Notes: a model not told the origin generated them from the sequence alone. 64,000 bases of DNA from Achromobacter sp. AONIH1 (GCF_002902905.1 NZ_CP026124.1:2666001-2730000); one strand, 5' to 3'. Positions 43,701 through 52,083 are shown, numbered from the stretch's first letter. Made by a program: numbers and translations.

Positions 43701-43872
43701 CTACAGCCTGGGGCTGGTGATCGTGGTGGGCATGCTGGTGGGCACCCTGTTCACGCTGTTCGTGCTGCCCACCGTGTACACCGTGTTCGCGCGCGACCAC
43801 CGCGCCGCCGGCGATACGCCGCGCGCCCGCGAGCTGGCGCTGGCGCGCGCGGAAGATGGCGCGTCCGCCTGA
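40780..43872 (+). CDS. RND efflux permease (HAE1 family), system 2
   Basis: A 1,030-residue 12-helix proton/drug antiporter. The start MRFTDLFVRRPVLALVVST and VRQYPLTESTTITVTTEYPGA resemble MexW/MexK-like and MdtB-like HAE1 pumps. The proton-relay pair lies in AIGLVVDDAIVVVENVHRHIE, and helix 10 holds the partner lysine in LIGLISKHGILMVEFANE. It lies 13 bp after the adaptor gene and 10 bp before the outer-membrane gene. The substrate range is not predictable from sequence. Confidence 0.93.
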   Translation: MRFTDLFVRRPVLALVVSTLILLLGLRALSGLPVRQYPLTESTTITVTTEYPGASPDLMQGFVTQPIAQSVATVEGIDYLSSSSTQGRSVITVRMKLNADSNKAMTEVMAKVNEVKYRLPRDAYDPVLVKSSGEATAVAYVGFSSSTLSLAALTDYLSRVVQPQFSSIDGVASVQLYGGQKLAMRVWLDPNRMAARGISAGQLADALRANNVQAAPGQAKGLYVVSNIQVNTDLVNVAEFRDMVVKREGDAIVRLGDVATVELGAASTDSSGLLDGERAVYFGLNATPVGNPLVIVKRLNELLPGIKQNLPPGTQVQVPFELARFISASIDGVIHTLMEAIIIVVAVIFLCLGSLRAVLIPVVTIPLSMLGGAAIMALFGFSVNLLTLLAMVLAIGLVVDDAIVVVENVHRHIEEGKSPVRAALIGAREVAGPVIAMTITLAAVYAPIGLMGGLTGSLFKEFAFTLAGAVVVSGVIALTLSPVMSSFLLNSKVSEGRMAHLAEGFFGRLGDAYGRMLDVSLHHRWVTGLVAVVVLASLPFLYNAAQRELAPIEDQSTVLTAVKSPQQANIDYVEKFGKKWDDVMATLPEQRGRWLINGSDGVSNSIGGVDLVQWDQRHRSANAIQADMQSMVNQVEGSNIFAFQLPPLPGSTGGLPVQMVVMSAADYPVVYEAMEGLKKAARASGLFMVVDSDLNYNNPVVQLRVDRSKANSLGVTMKDIGDTLAVLVGENYINRFGMDGRSYDVIPQSLREQRISPEALARYYVKSASGAQVPLSNMVSVSMGVEPNKLTQFNQLNAATFQAIPMPGVTMGDAVQFLTREARNLPAGFSYDWQSDARQFSQEGSALMITFIFAIIVIYLVLAAQYESLRDPFIILVSVPMSICGALIPLAMGMATINIYTQIGLVTLIGLISKHGILMVEFANEMQISHNLDRRGAMEQAARIRLRPILMTTAAMVVGLIPLLFATGAGAHSRYSLGLVIVVGMLVGTLFTLFVLPTVYTVFARDHRAAGDTPRARELALARAEDGASA

Positions 43873-43882
43873 GGAAAACGAC

Positions 43883-45388
43883 ATGAAGCATTCGACTCTC
43901 TATCCCCGCCTGCGCGCCACGGCCGCCGCGCTGGCGCTGGCCCTGGTCGCGGCGGGTTGCGCCGTGGGGCCGGACTACCAGAAGCCGCAGTCCGCGCCGG
44001 TGACGCTGGCCAGCCCCGAGCAGGCGCTGTTCTCCAACGGCCAGTTGCAACGCGACTGGTGGAAGCAGCTGCAGGATCCGCAGCTGGATCGGTTGATCGG
44101 CCTGGCGCTGGAGCGCAACCACGACATCCGCATCGCCCAGGCCCGGCTGGCCGAGTCGCGCGCCGTGCTGGATGAAAAGGAGCTGGACCAGCTGCCGACC
44201 GTCACGGCCGGCGGCCGCTACGAGCGCAGCCTGTCGCAGGCCAATCCCGGCCCCGAGGGCGAGCGCAATCTGGCCAGGAGCTATCGCGCCGGCTTCGACG
44301 CGTCCTGGGAAATCGACCTGTTCGGCCGGCTGCGCCGGGCCGCCGAGGGCGCGGCCGCGCGCAGCCAGGCGCAGGCCGCCGATCTGGCGCATGCCCGCAT
44401 CGTGGTCGCCGCCGAGGTGGCGCGCAATTATTTCGAGCTGCGTGGCGCCGAGCAGCGGCTGGCGGTGGCGCGCGCCAACCTGCGCAGCCAGGAGGACAGC
44501 CTGCGCGTGATCCAGGCCATGGTGTCGGCCGGGCGCGGCGACGAGGGCGACCTGGCCAGCGCCCGCGCCGAGCTGGCGACGGTGCAGGCCAGCGTGCCGC
44601 AGCAGGCCGCCGCCCGGCGCCTGGCGCAGTACCGCATCGCGGTGCTGGCCGGCCTGCGTCCCGCCGAGCTGGGCGAACTGGACGCGGCGCGGCCGCAGGC
44701 GCCGCTGGCGGCCCGCCTGCCGATCGGCGACGTCGGCGCGCTGCTGTCGCGGCGGCCCGACGTGCTGGCGGCCGAGCGCAATATGGCCGCCGCCAATGCC
44801 GACGTGGGCGTGGCGACCGCCGAGCTGTATCCGCGCATCGACCTGGGCGGCTTTCTCGGTTTCGTGGCGCTGCGCGGCGCCGACTTCGGCAATGCCTCCA
44901 GCCGCGCCTTCAGCGTGTCGCCCGGCCTCAGCTGGCCGGCGCTGCACCTGCCCACGGCGCTGGCGCGCAAGCGGGCCGCCCAGGCCCGCTCAGAGGGCGA
45001 GGTCGCGCGCTACGAGCAGACCGTGCTGCGCGCGGTGGAGGAGCTGGAAACGGCTTTGACCGGCTACGGTGAGAACCAGCAGCGCCTGGGCAGCCTGGCG
45101 CAGGCCGCGGCCCAGAGCGGCCGCGCGGCCGAGCTGGCGCAGCTGCGCTACAAGGAAGGCACCACGCCCTACCTGACGGTGCTGGACGCGCAACGTTCCT
45201 TGCTGCGCGCCCAGGACGCGGTGGCCGTGGCCGAGACGGCGTCCTACACCAGCCTGATCGCGCTGTATAAGGCGCTGGGCGGCGGCTGGCAGGCGCCGGG
45301 CGACGCGGGCGGGGAAGGGGGCGCAGCAGGGGGCGGCAAGGCCGCTGGGACCGGGACGGCCGCTGGAGCGCCGGCCGCCGCCGGCTGA
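43883..45388 (+). CDS. Outer-membrane efflux lipoprotein (OprM family), system 2
   Basis: A 501-residue TolC-type channel. The lipobox ALVAAGC sits at about residues 20-26 and is followed by AVGPDYQKP, the standard start of NodT-type lipoproteins. Core motifs are WWKQLQDPQLDRLIGLALERN, ASWEIDLFGRLRRAAEG, LSRRPDVLAAERNMAAANAD and LRYKEGTTPYLTVLDAQRSLL. The last 40 residues are a Gly/Ala-rich tail of low complexity. I chose the ATG at 43883, preceded by GAGGAAAA; the longer reading from 43856 overlaps the permease. It ends the second complete tripartite operon. Confidence 0.93.
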   Translation: MKHSTLYPRLRATAAALALALVAAGCAVGPDYQKPQSAPVTLASPEQALFSNGQLQRDWWKQLQDPQLDRLIGLALERNHDIRIAQARLAESRAVLDEKELDQLPTVTAGGRYERSLSQANPGPEGERNLARSYRAGFDASWEIDLFGRLRRAAEGAAARSQAQAADLAHARIVVAAEVARNYFELRGAEQRLAVARANLRSQEDSLRVIQAMVSAGRGDEGDLASARAELATVQASVPQQAAARRLAQYRIAVLAGLRPAELGELDAARPQAPLAARLPIGDVGALLSRRPDVLAAERNMAAANADVGVATAELYPRIDLGGFLGFVALRGADFGNASSRAFSVSPGLSWPALHLPTALARKRAAQARSEGEVARYEQTVLRAVEELETALTGYGENQQRLGSLAQAAAQSGRAAELAQLRYKEGTTPYLTVLDAQRSLLRAQDAVAVAETASYTSLIALYKALGGGWQAPGDAGGEGGAAGGGKAAGTGTAAGAPAAAG

Positions 45389-45442
45389 CCGCGGCGGCGC
45401 TTCGTGGCACCATAGGCACATTTCCGGAGTTTCGCCGCGCCC

Positions 45443-46102
45443 ATGTCAGACAGCCTGTCCTCCCAACACGCCTGGACGCCGCATCAGCCCGCCGACCGCG
45501 TGCTGATGGCGCTCAAGACGCGCGGGCCGCAGTCCATCGCCGCCATCGCCCAGACCATGGACGTGACGGCCGAGGCGGTGCGCCAGCAGATGAGCCGCTT
45601 GCATGCCGAGGGCCTGGTGGACGCGGAAAACCACAGCACGGGGCGCGGCCGTCCCACGCAGATCTGGCGGCTCACCGCCGCCGGCCACGGTCGCTTTCCG
45701 GACACGCACGCCGAAATGACGGTGCAGATGATCGGCGCGGTGCGCCAGCTCTTCGGCGACGAGGGCATCGACCGGCTGATCGGCGTGCGCGAGGCCGCCA
45801 TGCGCGCCACCTATCACCAGGCCATGCTGGGCGCGAGCGGGCTGCGCGACCGTCTTGAGCGGCTGGCGCACCTGCGCAGCGCCGAGGGCTACATGGCCGA
45901 GCTGCGCCGCGACGGCGCCGGCTTCCTGTTCATTGAAAACCACTGTCCGATCTGTTCGGCGGCAAAAGCCTGCATGGGCTTTTGCCGCAGCGAACTGGAA
46001 CTGTTCCGCGACGTGCTGGGCGAGGGCGCGCGCGTCGAGCGCGTCGAGCACATCCTGGCGGATGCGCAGCGTTGCGCCTACCGGGTCAGCGCGGCGGACT
46101 GA
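45443..46102 (+). CDS. SufR-like winged-helix regulator with cysteine cluster
   Basis: A 219-residue regulator. Residues 15-80 form a winged helix (ADRVLMALKTRGPQ, IAQTMDVTAEAVRQQMSRL, GRGRPTQIWRLTAAG). The C-terminal part carries cysteines at 168, 171, 177, 181 and 211 (NHCPICSAAKACMGFCRSEL and QRCAYRV), the arrangement of SufR-type regulators that bind an iron-sulfur cluster. These proteins sense iron or oxidative stress and usually control suf genes, but no suf gene is here. It lies 54 bp after the RND2 channel gene on the same strand, so it may be co-transcribed and control the pump. That link is inference. Confidence 0.82.
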   Translation: MSDSLSSQHAWTPHQPADRVLMALKTRGPQSIAAIAQTMDVTAEAVRQQMSRLHAEGLVDAENHSTGRGRPTQIWRLTAAGHGRFPDTHAEMTVQMIGAVRQLFGDEGIDRLIGVREAAMRATYHQAMLGASGLRDRLERLAHLRSAEGYMAELRRDGAGFLFIENHCPICSAAKACMGFCRSELELFRDVLGEGARVERVEHILADAQRCAYRVSAAD

Positions 46103-46134
46103 TGCCGTTTCCGCAACCGGGCCGACCGTGAACG

Positions 46135-46168
46135 CGGCGGGTCCGGGACGGACGCTCCGGACCCGCCG
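46135..46168. terminator. Perfect 12-bp hairpin between converging SufR-like and oprZ genes
   Basis: CGGCGGGTCCGG (46135-46146) and its exact complement (46157-46168) form a strong stem with a 10-base loop. It lies 33 bases after the SufR-like stop and 15 bases after the oprZ stop on the other strand. No T-run is present; a bidirectional transcript-end hairpin is the likely role. Confidence 0.65.
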
Positions 46169-46182
46169 AGCGCGGACCCTGC

Positions 46183-47571
46183 TCAGCTCGCGCCCGAACC
46201 CTGTTCCCAGCCGCCCAGCGCCTTGTACAGCGTCACTGCATTGACCAGCCGGCGCTGCTGCAGGCGGATGAACTCCTGCTCCGACTCGAACAGGCTGCGC
46301 TGCGCGTCCAGCATCTCCAGGTAGTTGGCCACGCCGCGCGCATAGCGCCGCTCGGCCAGGCGCTGGCGTTCGCGATCGGCGTCGCGCACCTTGCGCTGGG
46401 CCTCGATCTGCTGGCGCAGCGCATCGCGCGCCGACAGCGCGTCGGCCACTTCGCGGAAGGAGGTCTGGATGCTGCCTTCGTACTGGGCCACCGCGATGTG
46501 CTTGCGGGTTTCGGCCAGCGACAGGCTGGCGCTGTTGCGGCCGGCGTTGAAGATCGGCAGCGTCAGCTTGGGCGCGAATTGCCAGACGCCGCTGCCCGAG
46601 CCGAACAGGTCGGAGAAGCTGCTGGCGGTGCTGCCGATGTCCGTGGTCAGCTGCACCGACGGGAAAAAGGCCGCGCGCGCCGCGCCGATATCGGCGTTGG
46701 CCGCCTTGAGCGTGTTCTCCGCCTGGCGCAGATCCGGACGCCGCGTCAGCAGCGCCGACGGCAGGCCGGCCGCCAGCGGGGTAAGGCTCTGGCTTTCCAA
46801 CGGCGTCTGGTCGGCGTCGGGCGGCAGCGAGAAATCACCCGCCAGCAGGCCCAGCGCATGCACGGCCTGGCTGTGCTCGCGGCTGAGTTCGGCCAGCGTG
46901 GCGCGCGACGATTCCACCAGCATCTGCGCGGTGCGCAGGCCCATGGCGGTTTCCAGGCCGGCGTCGTAGCGGCGCTGGGTCAGCGTCAGTGTGGTCTCGC
47001 GCAATTCCAGCGTGCTGCGGGTCAGCCGCTGCTGCTCGGCCAGCGAACGCTCGTTGAAATAGGCCGTGGCGGTTTCGGCCACCAGCGACAGCGCGGCGGC
47101 GCGGTGCGCCTCGGCGCTGGCCAGGTAGCGCTCCAGCGCCGCGTCGGTGAGGCTCTTGATCCGGCCGAAGAAGTCCAGCTCGAAGGCGGTGATGCCGACG
47201 CCGGCGCGGTACTGCTGGCTGATCGCATCGCGTGACGGGCCGGGATCGGACGCGCGGCTGCGGCTGTAGCCGGCCGTGCCGTCCACGGACGGCAGCCGGT
47301 CGGCGCGCTGCACGCCGTACAGCGCGCGCGCTTCCTCGATGCGCAGGGCCGCCACGCGCAGGTCGCGGTTGTTGGCCAGCGCGGCGGCGATCCAGGCCCG
47401 CAGCGCCGGGTCGTTGAAATAGTCCTTCCAGTCCTGCGGCATCTCGGCCTGGCCGGACTGGGTGGGGGTGTCATAGGCGGCCGGCACGGGCGCGGCGGGA
47501 CGCTCGTAGGTCGGCGCCATCGAGCAGCCCGTCAACGCCAGGGCCAACAGGGTCAGGGCCACGGGTTTCAT
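46183..47571 (-). CDS. oprZ: Outer-membrane channel of the AxyXY-OprZ efflux system
   Basis: A 462-residue TolC-type lipoprotein. The lipobox is LALTGC at about 11-16, followed by MAPTYERPAAPVPAAY. Core OEP motifs include DWKDYFNDPALRAWIAAALANN, GITAFELDFFGRIKSLTDAAL, LLTRRPDLRQAENTLKAANAD and YARGVANYLEMLDAQRSLFE. Its start overlaps the permease stop by four bases (47568-47571). The order adaptor - permease - channel with a divergent TetR gene is that of Achromobacter axyXY-oprZ, a multidrug pump known for exporting aminoglycosides. The name depends on that layout and on the MexY-like permease. Confidence 0.88.
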   Translation of the reverse strand: MKPVALTLLALALTGCSMAPTYERPAAPVPAAYDTPTQSGQAEMPQDWKDYFNDPALRAWIAAALANNRDLRVAALRIEEARALYGVQRADRLPSVDGTAGYSRSRASDPGPSRDAISQQYRAGVGITAFELDFFGRIKSLTDAALERYLASAEAHRAAALSLVAETATAYFNERSLAEQQRLTRSTLELRETTLTLTQRRYDAGLETAMGLRTAQMLVESSRATLAELSREHSQAVHALGLLAGDFSLPPDADQTPLESQSLTPLAAGLPSALLTRRPDLRQAENTLKAANADIGAARAAFFPSVQLTTDIGSTASSFSDLFGSGSGVWQFAPKLTLPIFNAGRNSASLSLAETRKHIAVAQYEGSIQTSFREVADALSARDALRQQIEAQRKVRDADRERQRLAERRYARGVANYLEMLDAQRSLFESEQEFIRLQQRRLVNAVTLYKALGGWEQGSGAS

Positions 47572-50500
47572 GGCGTGTTCTCCAGCGGTTCGCGGTGCGG
47601 GGCCGGCTGCTTGCGACGGGCGTCCATGCCCGTCAGCCTGCCCACGACCAGGAAAAAGAGCGGCACCAGGAAAATGGCGAGCACGGTGGCGGTGATGATG
47701 CCGCCCAGCACGCCTGTGCCGATGGCGATCTGCGCGCCGGAGGCCGCGCCGCCGGCCAGGGCCAGGGGCAGCACGCCGACGCCGAAGGCCAGCGAGGTCA
47801 TGATGATGGGGCGCAGCCGCAGCCGCGCCGCTTCCAGCGTGGCCGACAGCAGACCCTGGCCGTCGCGCACCAGGTCCTTGGCGACTTCCACGATCAGGAT
47901 CGCGTTCTTGGCCGACAGGCCGATGGTGGCGATCAGGCCGACCTTGAAGTAGATGTCGTTGGGCATGCCGCGCAGCGTCACGCCCAGCAGCGCGCCGATC
48001 ACGCCCAGCGGCACCACCAGGATCACCGCCAGCGGAATGGCCCAGCTTTCATACAGCGCGGCCAGCGCCAGGAACACCACCAGGATGGACAGCGCGAACA
48101 GCACGTTGGCCTGGTTGCCGGACAGCTTTTCCTCGTAGGACTGGCCCGACCAGGCGAAGCCGATGCCGCGCGGCAGTTCCGAAGCCAGCTGTTCCATGGC
48201 GCGCATGGCCTCGCCGCTGCTGTGGCCGGGCGCGGCCGAGCCGTTGATCTTGAACGCGGGGAAGCCGTTGTAGCGGTTCAGCTGCGGCGGTCCCATGGCC
48301 CAGTCCAGCGTGGCGAAGGCCGACATGGGCACCATCTGGCCCTGCGCATTGCGCACGTGCAGGCGCGACACGTCCTCCACGTCGACGCGGTTCTTGCCGT
48401 CGGCCTGCACCGTCACGCGGCGCACCTGGCCGTTGTGCATGAAGTCGCCGATGTAGTCCGAGCCGAACATCACCGCCAGCGCGGTGTTGATTTCCTCCAT
48501 CGACACGCGCATGGCCTGGGCCTTGTCGCGGTCGATGCGCAGTTGCAGCTGCGGGGCTTCGCCCTGGCCTGCGTGCGTGACCTCGGCCAGCGCCGGATGT
48601 TCGGCGGCGGCCGCCAGCAGCTGCTGGCGGGCCTTCGTCAGGGCCTGGTAGCCCAGGCCGGCGCGGTCCTGCAGCCGGAAATCGAAGCCCGAGGTCGAGC
48701 CCAGCTCCGGCAGGGGCGGCGCGTTCAGCGCCAGCACCATGGCGTTCTTGTGGTCCGCGAAGGCCTTATTGACGCGCGCGACCACGGCGTCCACGTGCAT
48801 GTCCGCGCCGTGGCGTTCCTTCCAGTCCTTCAGCGTGACGAAGAACATGGCCGAGTTCGGGCCGCTGCCGTATTCGCTGAAGCCGCTGACGGAATACACG
48901 AATCGCACGGGTTCGTGCTTCATCATGTAATTCTCGACTTCCAGTACCAGCTTGCGGGTCTCGGCCTGGGTCGCGCCCTGCGGCAGGATGACCATGGCGT
49001 TGAAGCTGCCCTGGTCTTCTTCCGGCAGGAAGGAAGAGGGCAGGCGCACGAACAGCAGCGCCACCGCCGCGATCACGGCGGCGTAGGCCAGGCCGAAGCG
49101 CACCGGGCGCGACAGCACGCCGGCGACGCGCGCGGTGTAGCCGGCGGTCAGGCGGACGAAGGCGCGGTTGAACCAGCCGAAGAAGCCGCGCTTCTCGTGG
49201 TGGCCGGCCGGGATGGGCCGCAGCATGGTGGCGCACAGCGCCGGCGTGAGCGACAGCGCCAGGAAGGCCGAGAAGGCGATCGACACCGCCAGCGTGACCG
49301 AGAACTGACGGTAGATATTGCCCACCGCGCCGTCGAAGAAGGCCATCGGCACGAACACGGACACCAGCACCACGGTGATGCCGATGATGGCGCCGCTGAT
49401 CTGGCCCATGGCCTTGACCGTGGCGTCGTGCGGCGACAGGCCTTCCTCGGCCATGATGCGCTCGACGTTCTCGACCACCACGATGGCGTCGTCCACCAGG
49501 ATGCCGATGGCCAGCACCATGCCGAACATGGTCAGCACGTTGATCGAATAGCCCAGGCCCAGCATCACGCCCAGCGTGCCCAGCAGCGCCACCGGCACCA
49601 CCAGCGTGGGGATCAGCGTGGCGCGGAAGTTCTGCATGAACAGGTACATCACGCAGAACACCAGGGCGATGGCCTCCAGCAGCGTGGTGACCACCTTCTT
49701 GATCGAGATCTCCACGAAGGTGGAGGTCTCGTAGGGGATGTCCCAGGTCACGCCCGCCGGGAAATACTGGGCCAGCTCGGTCATCGTCAGGCGGATCTTG
49801 CGGGTGGTGTCCACGGCGTTCGAGCCGGGCGCCAGCTTGATGCCCAGGCCCGTGGCCGTCTGGCCATTGACGCGCGACAGGTACATATAGTCGGTGCCGC
49901 CCAGCTCGACCCGCGCCACGTCCTTCAGGCGCAGCGTGGCGCCGTCAGGCTGCGCGCGCAGCGGGATGTTGGCGAACTGTTCGGGCGTCTGCAGCGTTTC
50001 GGTGGCGACGATGCTGGCGTTCAGCGGCGCGCTGGCCGGCACGGCCTGGCTGCCCAGGTCGCCGATGGTGACGCGGGCGTTGTGCGCGCGCAGCGCGTTG
50101 ACGATGTCGCCCGGCGTGAGCGACATGGCCGTCAGCTTGGCCGGGTCGGGCCAGATGCGCATGGCGGCTTCCGCGCCCCACAGCTGCACCTTGCCCACGC
50201 CGTCGACGCGGCGCAGGGCCTGCAGCACGTTGGACGCCGCCAGCTCGCCGAGCTGCATGTCGTCCAGGCGGCCGTCGGACTTCAGCGACACCACCAGCTG
50301 GATGTTGTCGGCGGCCTTCTCCACGCGCACGCCGTCGCGGCGCACGGCCTCGGGCAGGCGCGGTTCGACGGCCTTGAGCCGGTTCTGCACTTCGACGGCG
50401 GCCAGATCGGGGTTGGTGCCCTGCTTGAACACCAGGTTGATGCTGGCCCAGCCGGTGGAGTCGCTGCTGGCCGTGGTGTAGAGCAGGCCGGGAGCGCCGT

Positions 50501-50708
50501 TCATCTCGCGTTCGATGATGGCGGTGACGGCTTCCTCGACCACCTTGGCCGAAGCGCCGGGATAGCTGGCGCCCACGTTGACGACGGGCGGGGCGATGTC
50601 CGGATACTGCGCCACGGGCAGGGCCCGCAGGGACAGCACGCCGGCCAGCACGATGAGCAGCGAGATCACCCAGGCGAAGACGGGGCGATCGATGAAAAAA
50701 CGCGCCAT
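47568..50708 (-). CDS. axyY: MexY/AmrB-like RND efflux permease AxyY
   Basis: A 1,046-residue HAE1 proton/drug antiporter. The N-terminus MARFFIDRPVFAWVISLLIV, then YPDIAPPVVNV, and long stretches as I recall them from Pseudomonas MexY (for example EKRGFFGWFNRAF and LRGMPNDIYFKVGL) place it in the MexY/AmrB branch. The proton-relay aspartates lie in AIGILVDDAIVVVENVERIM. MexY-type pumps export aminoglycosides, macrolides and tetracyclines; the Achromobacter version, AxyY, underlies intrinsic aminoglycoside resistance. It lies six bases after the adaptor gene and overlaps oprZ. Only an alignment would separate AxyY from a close Bordetella homologue. Confidence 0.92.
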   Translation of the reverse strand: MARFFIDRPVFAWVISLLIVLAGVLSLRALPVAQYPDIAPPVVNVGASYPGASAKVVEEAVTAIIEREMNGAPGLLYTTASSDSTGWASINLVFKQGTNPDLAAVEVQNRLKAVEPRLPEAVRRDGVRVEKAADNIQLVVSLKSDGRLDDMQLGELAASNVLQALRRVDGVGKVQLWGAEAAMRIWPDPAKLTAMSLTPGDIVNALRAHNARVTIGDLGSQAVPASAPLNASIVATETLQTPEQFANIPLRAQPDGATLRLKDVARVELGGTDYMYLSRVNGQTATGLGIKLAPGSNAVDTTRKIRLTMTELAQYFPAGVTWDIPYETSTFVEISIKKVVTTLLEAIALVFCVMYLFMQNFRATLIPTLVVPVALLGTLGVMLGLGYSINVLTMFGMVLAIGILVDDAIVVVENVERIMAEEGLSPHDATVKAMGQISGAIIGITVVLVSVFVPMAFFDGAVGNIYRQFSVTLAVSIAFSAFLALSLTPALCATMLRPIPAGHHEKRGFFGWFNRAFVRLTAGYTARVAGVLSRPVRFGLAYAAVIAAVALLFVRLPSSFLPEEDQGSFNAMVILPQGATQAETRKLVLEVENYMMKHEPVRFVYSVSGFSEYGSGPNSAMFFVTLKDWKERHGADMHVDAVVARVNKAFADHKNAMVLALNAPPLPELGSTSGFDFRLQDRAGLGYQALTKARQQLLAAAAEHPALAEVTHAGQGEAPQLQLRIDRDKAQAMRVSMEEINTALAVMFGSDYIGDFMHNGQVRRVTVQADGKNRVDVEDVSRLHVRNAQGQMVPMSAFATLDWAMGPPQLNRYNGFPAFKINGSAAPGHSSGEAMRAMEQLASELPRGIGFAWSGQSYEEKLSGNQANVLFALSILVVFLALAALYESWAIPLAVILVVPLGVIGALLGVTLRGMPNDIYFKVGLIATIGLSAKNAILIVEVAKDLVRDGQGLLSATLEAARLRLRPIIMTSLAFGVGVLPLALAGGAASGAQIAIGTGVLGGIITATVLAIFLVPLFFLVVGRLTGMDARRKQPAPHREPLENTP

Positions 50709-50714
50709 GGCGGT

Positions 50715-51890
50715 TTAACCTTTGTTGGAGTTTCCTTCGGCGGGAGCCTGCGCCTTGGGCGCGGCCCGCTCCACCGGTTTGATCTTCTGGCCGGGCGCCA
50801 GCTGCGAGACGTTCTCGACCACGACGCGCTCGCCGCCCTTCAGGCCATCGGTGACGACCCAGTTCGGCCCCTGTATGTTGCGCGCCGTCACGGCGACGGC
50901 CTGCAATTCACCGTCCTTGCCGGCCACAAGCACATGCGCGCCGGAGGCGTCGCGCAGCAGCGCGTCGCGCGGCACCAGGTAGGCGTCGCGGTTGATGGCC
51001 TGTTCCAGGCGCACGCGCACGTACATGCCGGGCAGCAGGTCGCGCCGCGGGTTGTCGAACAGGGCGCGCATGGTCACGTTGTCGGTGCCGGGGTCCACCG
51101 CCAGGTCGGCGAAGGACAGCGCGCCGGTGCGGGCGTACTCGGTGCCGTCGGGCAGCAGCAGGCGCACGCGCAGCTTGTCGGGTTCGATGCCCTGCAGCTG
51201 GCCGTCGCGGATCTGCTTCTGCAGGCGCAGTACCTCGGCGGCCGGCTGGGCGAAGTTGACGTAGATCGGATCGATCTGCTGCACCACGGTCAGCGGCGTG
51301 GCCTGGCCTTCGCCCACCAGCGCGCCCTCGGTCACCAGCGCGCGCCGGGCGCGGCCGTCGATGGGCGAGGTGACGCGCGCATAGTCCAGCTTCAGCTTGG
51401 CGCTTTGCAGGTTGGCGCGCGCCAGCGCCACCTGGGCGCGGGCCTGGCGTTCGTCGGCGGCGGCCTCGGCGTGGTCGCGTTCGCTGATGGCGCGGTCGCC
51501 GACCAGGCCGGCATAGCGGCGCAGCTTGTCGGCCGCGGCGGACAGGCTGGCCTGGGCGCGCGCCAGGTTGGCGGCCTCGGAATCGTAGGCGGCCTGCAGC
51601 GGCGCCGGGTCGATCTGGAACAGCGCGTCGCCGCGCTTGACGTCCTGGCCTTCCTCATAGAGGCGCGAGGTGACGATGCCGGCCACCCGCGCGCGCACTT
51701 CGGCTTCGCGGTAGGGCTCCATCCGGCCGGGTAGCTCGGTGGCGACGGCGGTGGGGGTGGCGCGGGCGATGACGATCCCGACCTCGGCGGGCGCCTTGGC
51801 TTCGTCCTGGGGCTCGGATTTGGAACAAGCCGTAATAAGAATTAATACTGACAAGGATGCGAGTGTGCGGCGGAGGACTCGTTGCTTCAT
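50715..51890 (-). CDS. axyX: RND adaptor lipoprotein AxyX (MexX/AmrA-like)
   Basis: A 391-residue periplasmic adaptor with lipobox LILITAC at about 16-22. It shows the MexX/AcrA order: lipoyl half (EVRARVAGIVTSRLYEEGQDV), coiled-coil hairpin (about 95-165), lipoyl half (VTSPIDGRARRALVTEGALV), beta-barrel (RALFDNPRRDLLPGMYVRV) and C-terminal domain (DGLKGGERVVVENVSQLAPG). It is the first gene of the axyXY-oprZ operon. The 267-bp region upstream, shared with axyZ, holds two inverted repeats and a terminator-like hairpin. Confidence 0.92.
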   Translation of the reverse strand: MKQRVLRRTLASLSVLILITACSKSEPQDEAKAPAEVGIVIARATPTAVATELPGRMEPYREAEVRARVAGIVTSRLYEEGQDVKRGDALFQIDPAPLQAAYDSEAANLARAQASLSAAADKLRRYAGLVGDRAISERDHAEAAADERQARAQVALARANLQSAKLKLDYARVTSPIDGRARRALVTEGALVGEGQATPLTVVQQIDPIYVNFAQPAAEVLRLQKQIRDGQLQGIEPDKLRVRLLLPDGTEYARTGALSFADLAVDPGTDNVTMRALFDNPRRDLLPGMYVRVRLEQAINRDAYLVPRDALLRDASGAHVLVAGKDGELQAVAVTARNIQGPNWVVTDGLKGGERVVVENVSQLAPGQKIKPVERAAPKAQAPAEGNSNKG

Positions 51891-51971
51891 TTTTTAGAAA
51901 TTGTTGTAGGCGCCCGGGGCGGGCCAGATGAGGGAAAGTGCGCACTTTTCCCGGTGGGGATCGCAGTCTAT

Positions 51972-51999
51972 CATTTAATCCGTCATGCTTGATTAAATG
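51972..51999. promoter_or_regulatory. Long inverted repeat, likely AxyZ operator
   Basis: CATTTAATC (51972-51980) and GATTAAATG (51991-51999) are exact complements with a 10-base spacer. The dyad is AT-rich and lies 82 bp upstream of axyX and 159 bp upstream of axyZ, where a divergent repressor would act. Binding by AxyZ is inference. Confidence 0.7.
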
Positions 52000-52024
52000 T
52001 TTTGTTCGAAAGTATGCTCCCGTT

Positions 52025-52045
52025 CGCACAATTGTTAACAGTGCG
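52025..52045. promoter_or_regulatory. Second inverted repeat in the axyX-axyZ region
   Basis: CGCAC (52025-52029) and GTGCG (52041-52045) flank the AT-rich 11 bases AATTGTTAACA. It is shorter than the repeat at 51972 and could be a secondary repressor site or part of the axyZ promoter. Confidence 0.4.
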
Positions 52046-52050
52046 GATCG

Positions 52051-52083
52051 GCGGCGTTCGCATAGCGGGCGCCGCTTTTTTTT
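52051..52083 (+). terminator. Intrinsic terminator-like hairpin in the axyZ leader
   Basis: GCGGCG (52051-52056) pairs with CGCCGC (52070-52075) across a 13-base loop and is followed by eight Ts. It points toward axyZ, whose ATG is 75 bp downstream. If transcription starts upstream of it, this would attenuate axyZ; if it starts downstream, it blocks read-through from the pump promoter region. Confidence 0.65.

Noticed and set aside
40654..43884. Minus-strand 1,076-codon frame opposite the RND2 permease
   Set aside because: Antisense shadow typical of GC-rich membrane-protein genes.
47595..51734. Plus-strand 1,379-codon frame opposite axyX-axyY
   Set aside because: It spans two real genes in antisense and contains no domain.
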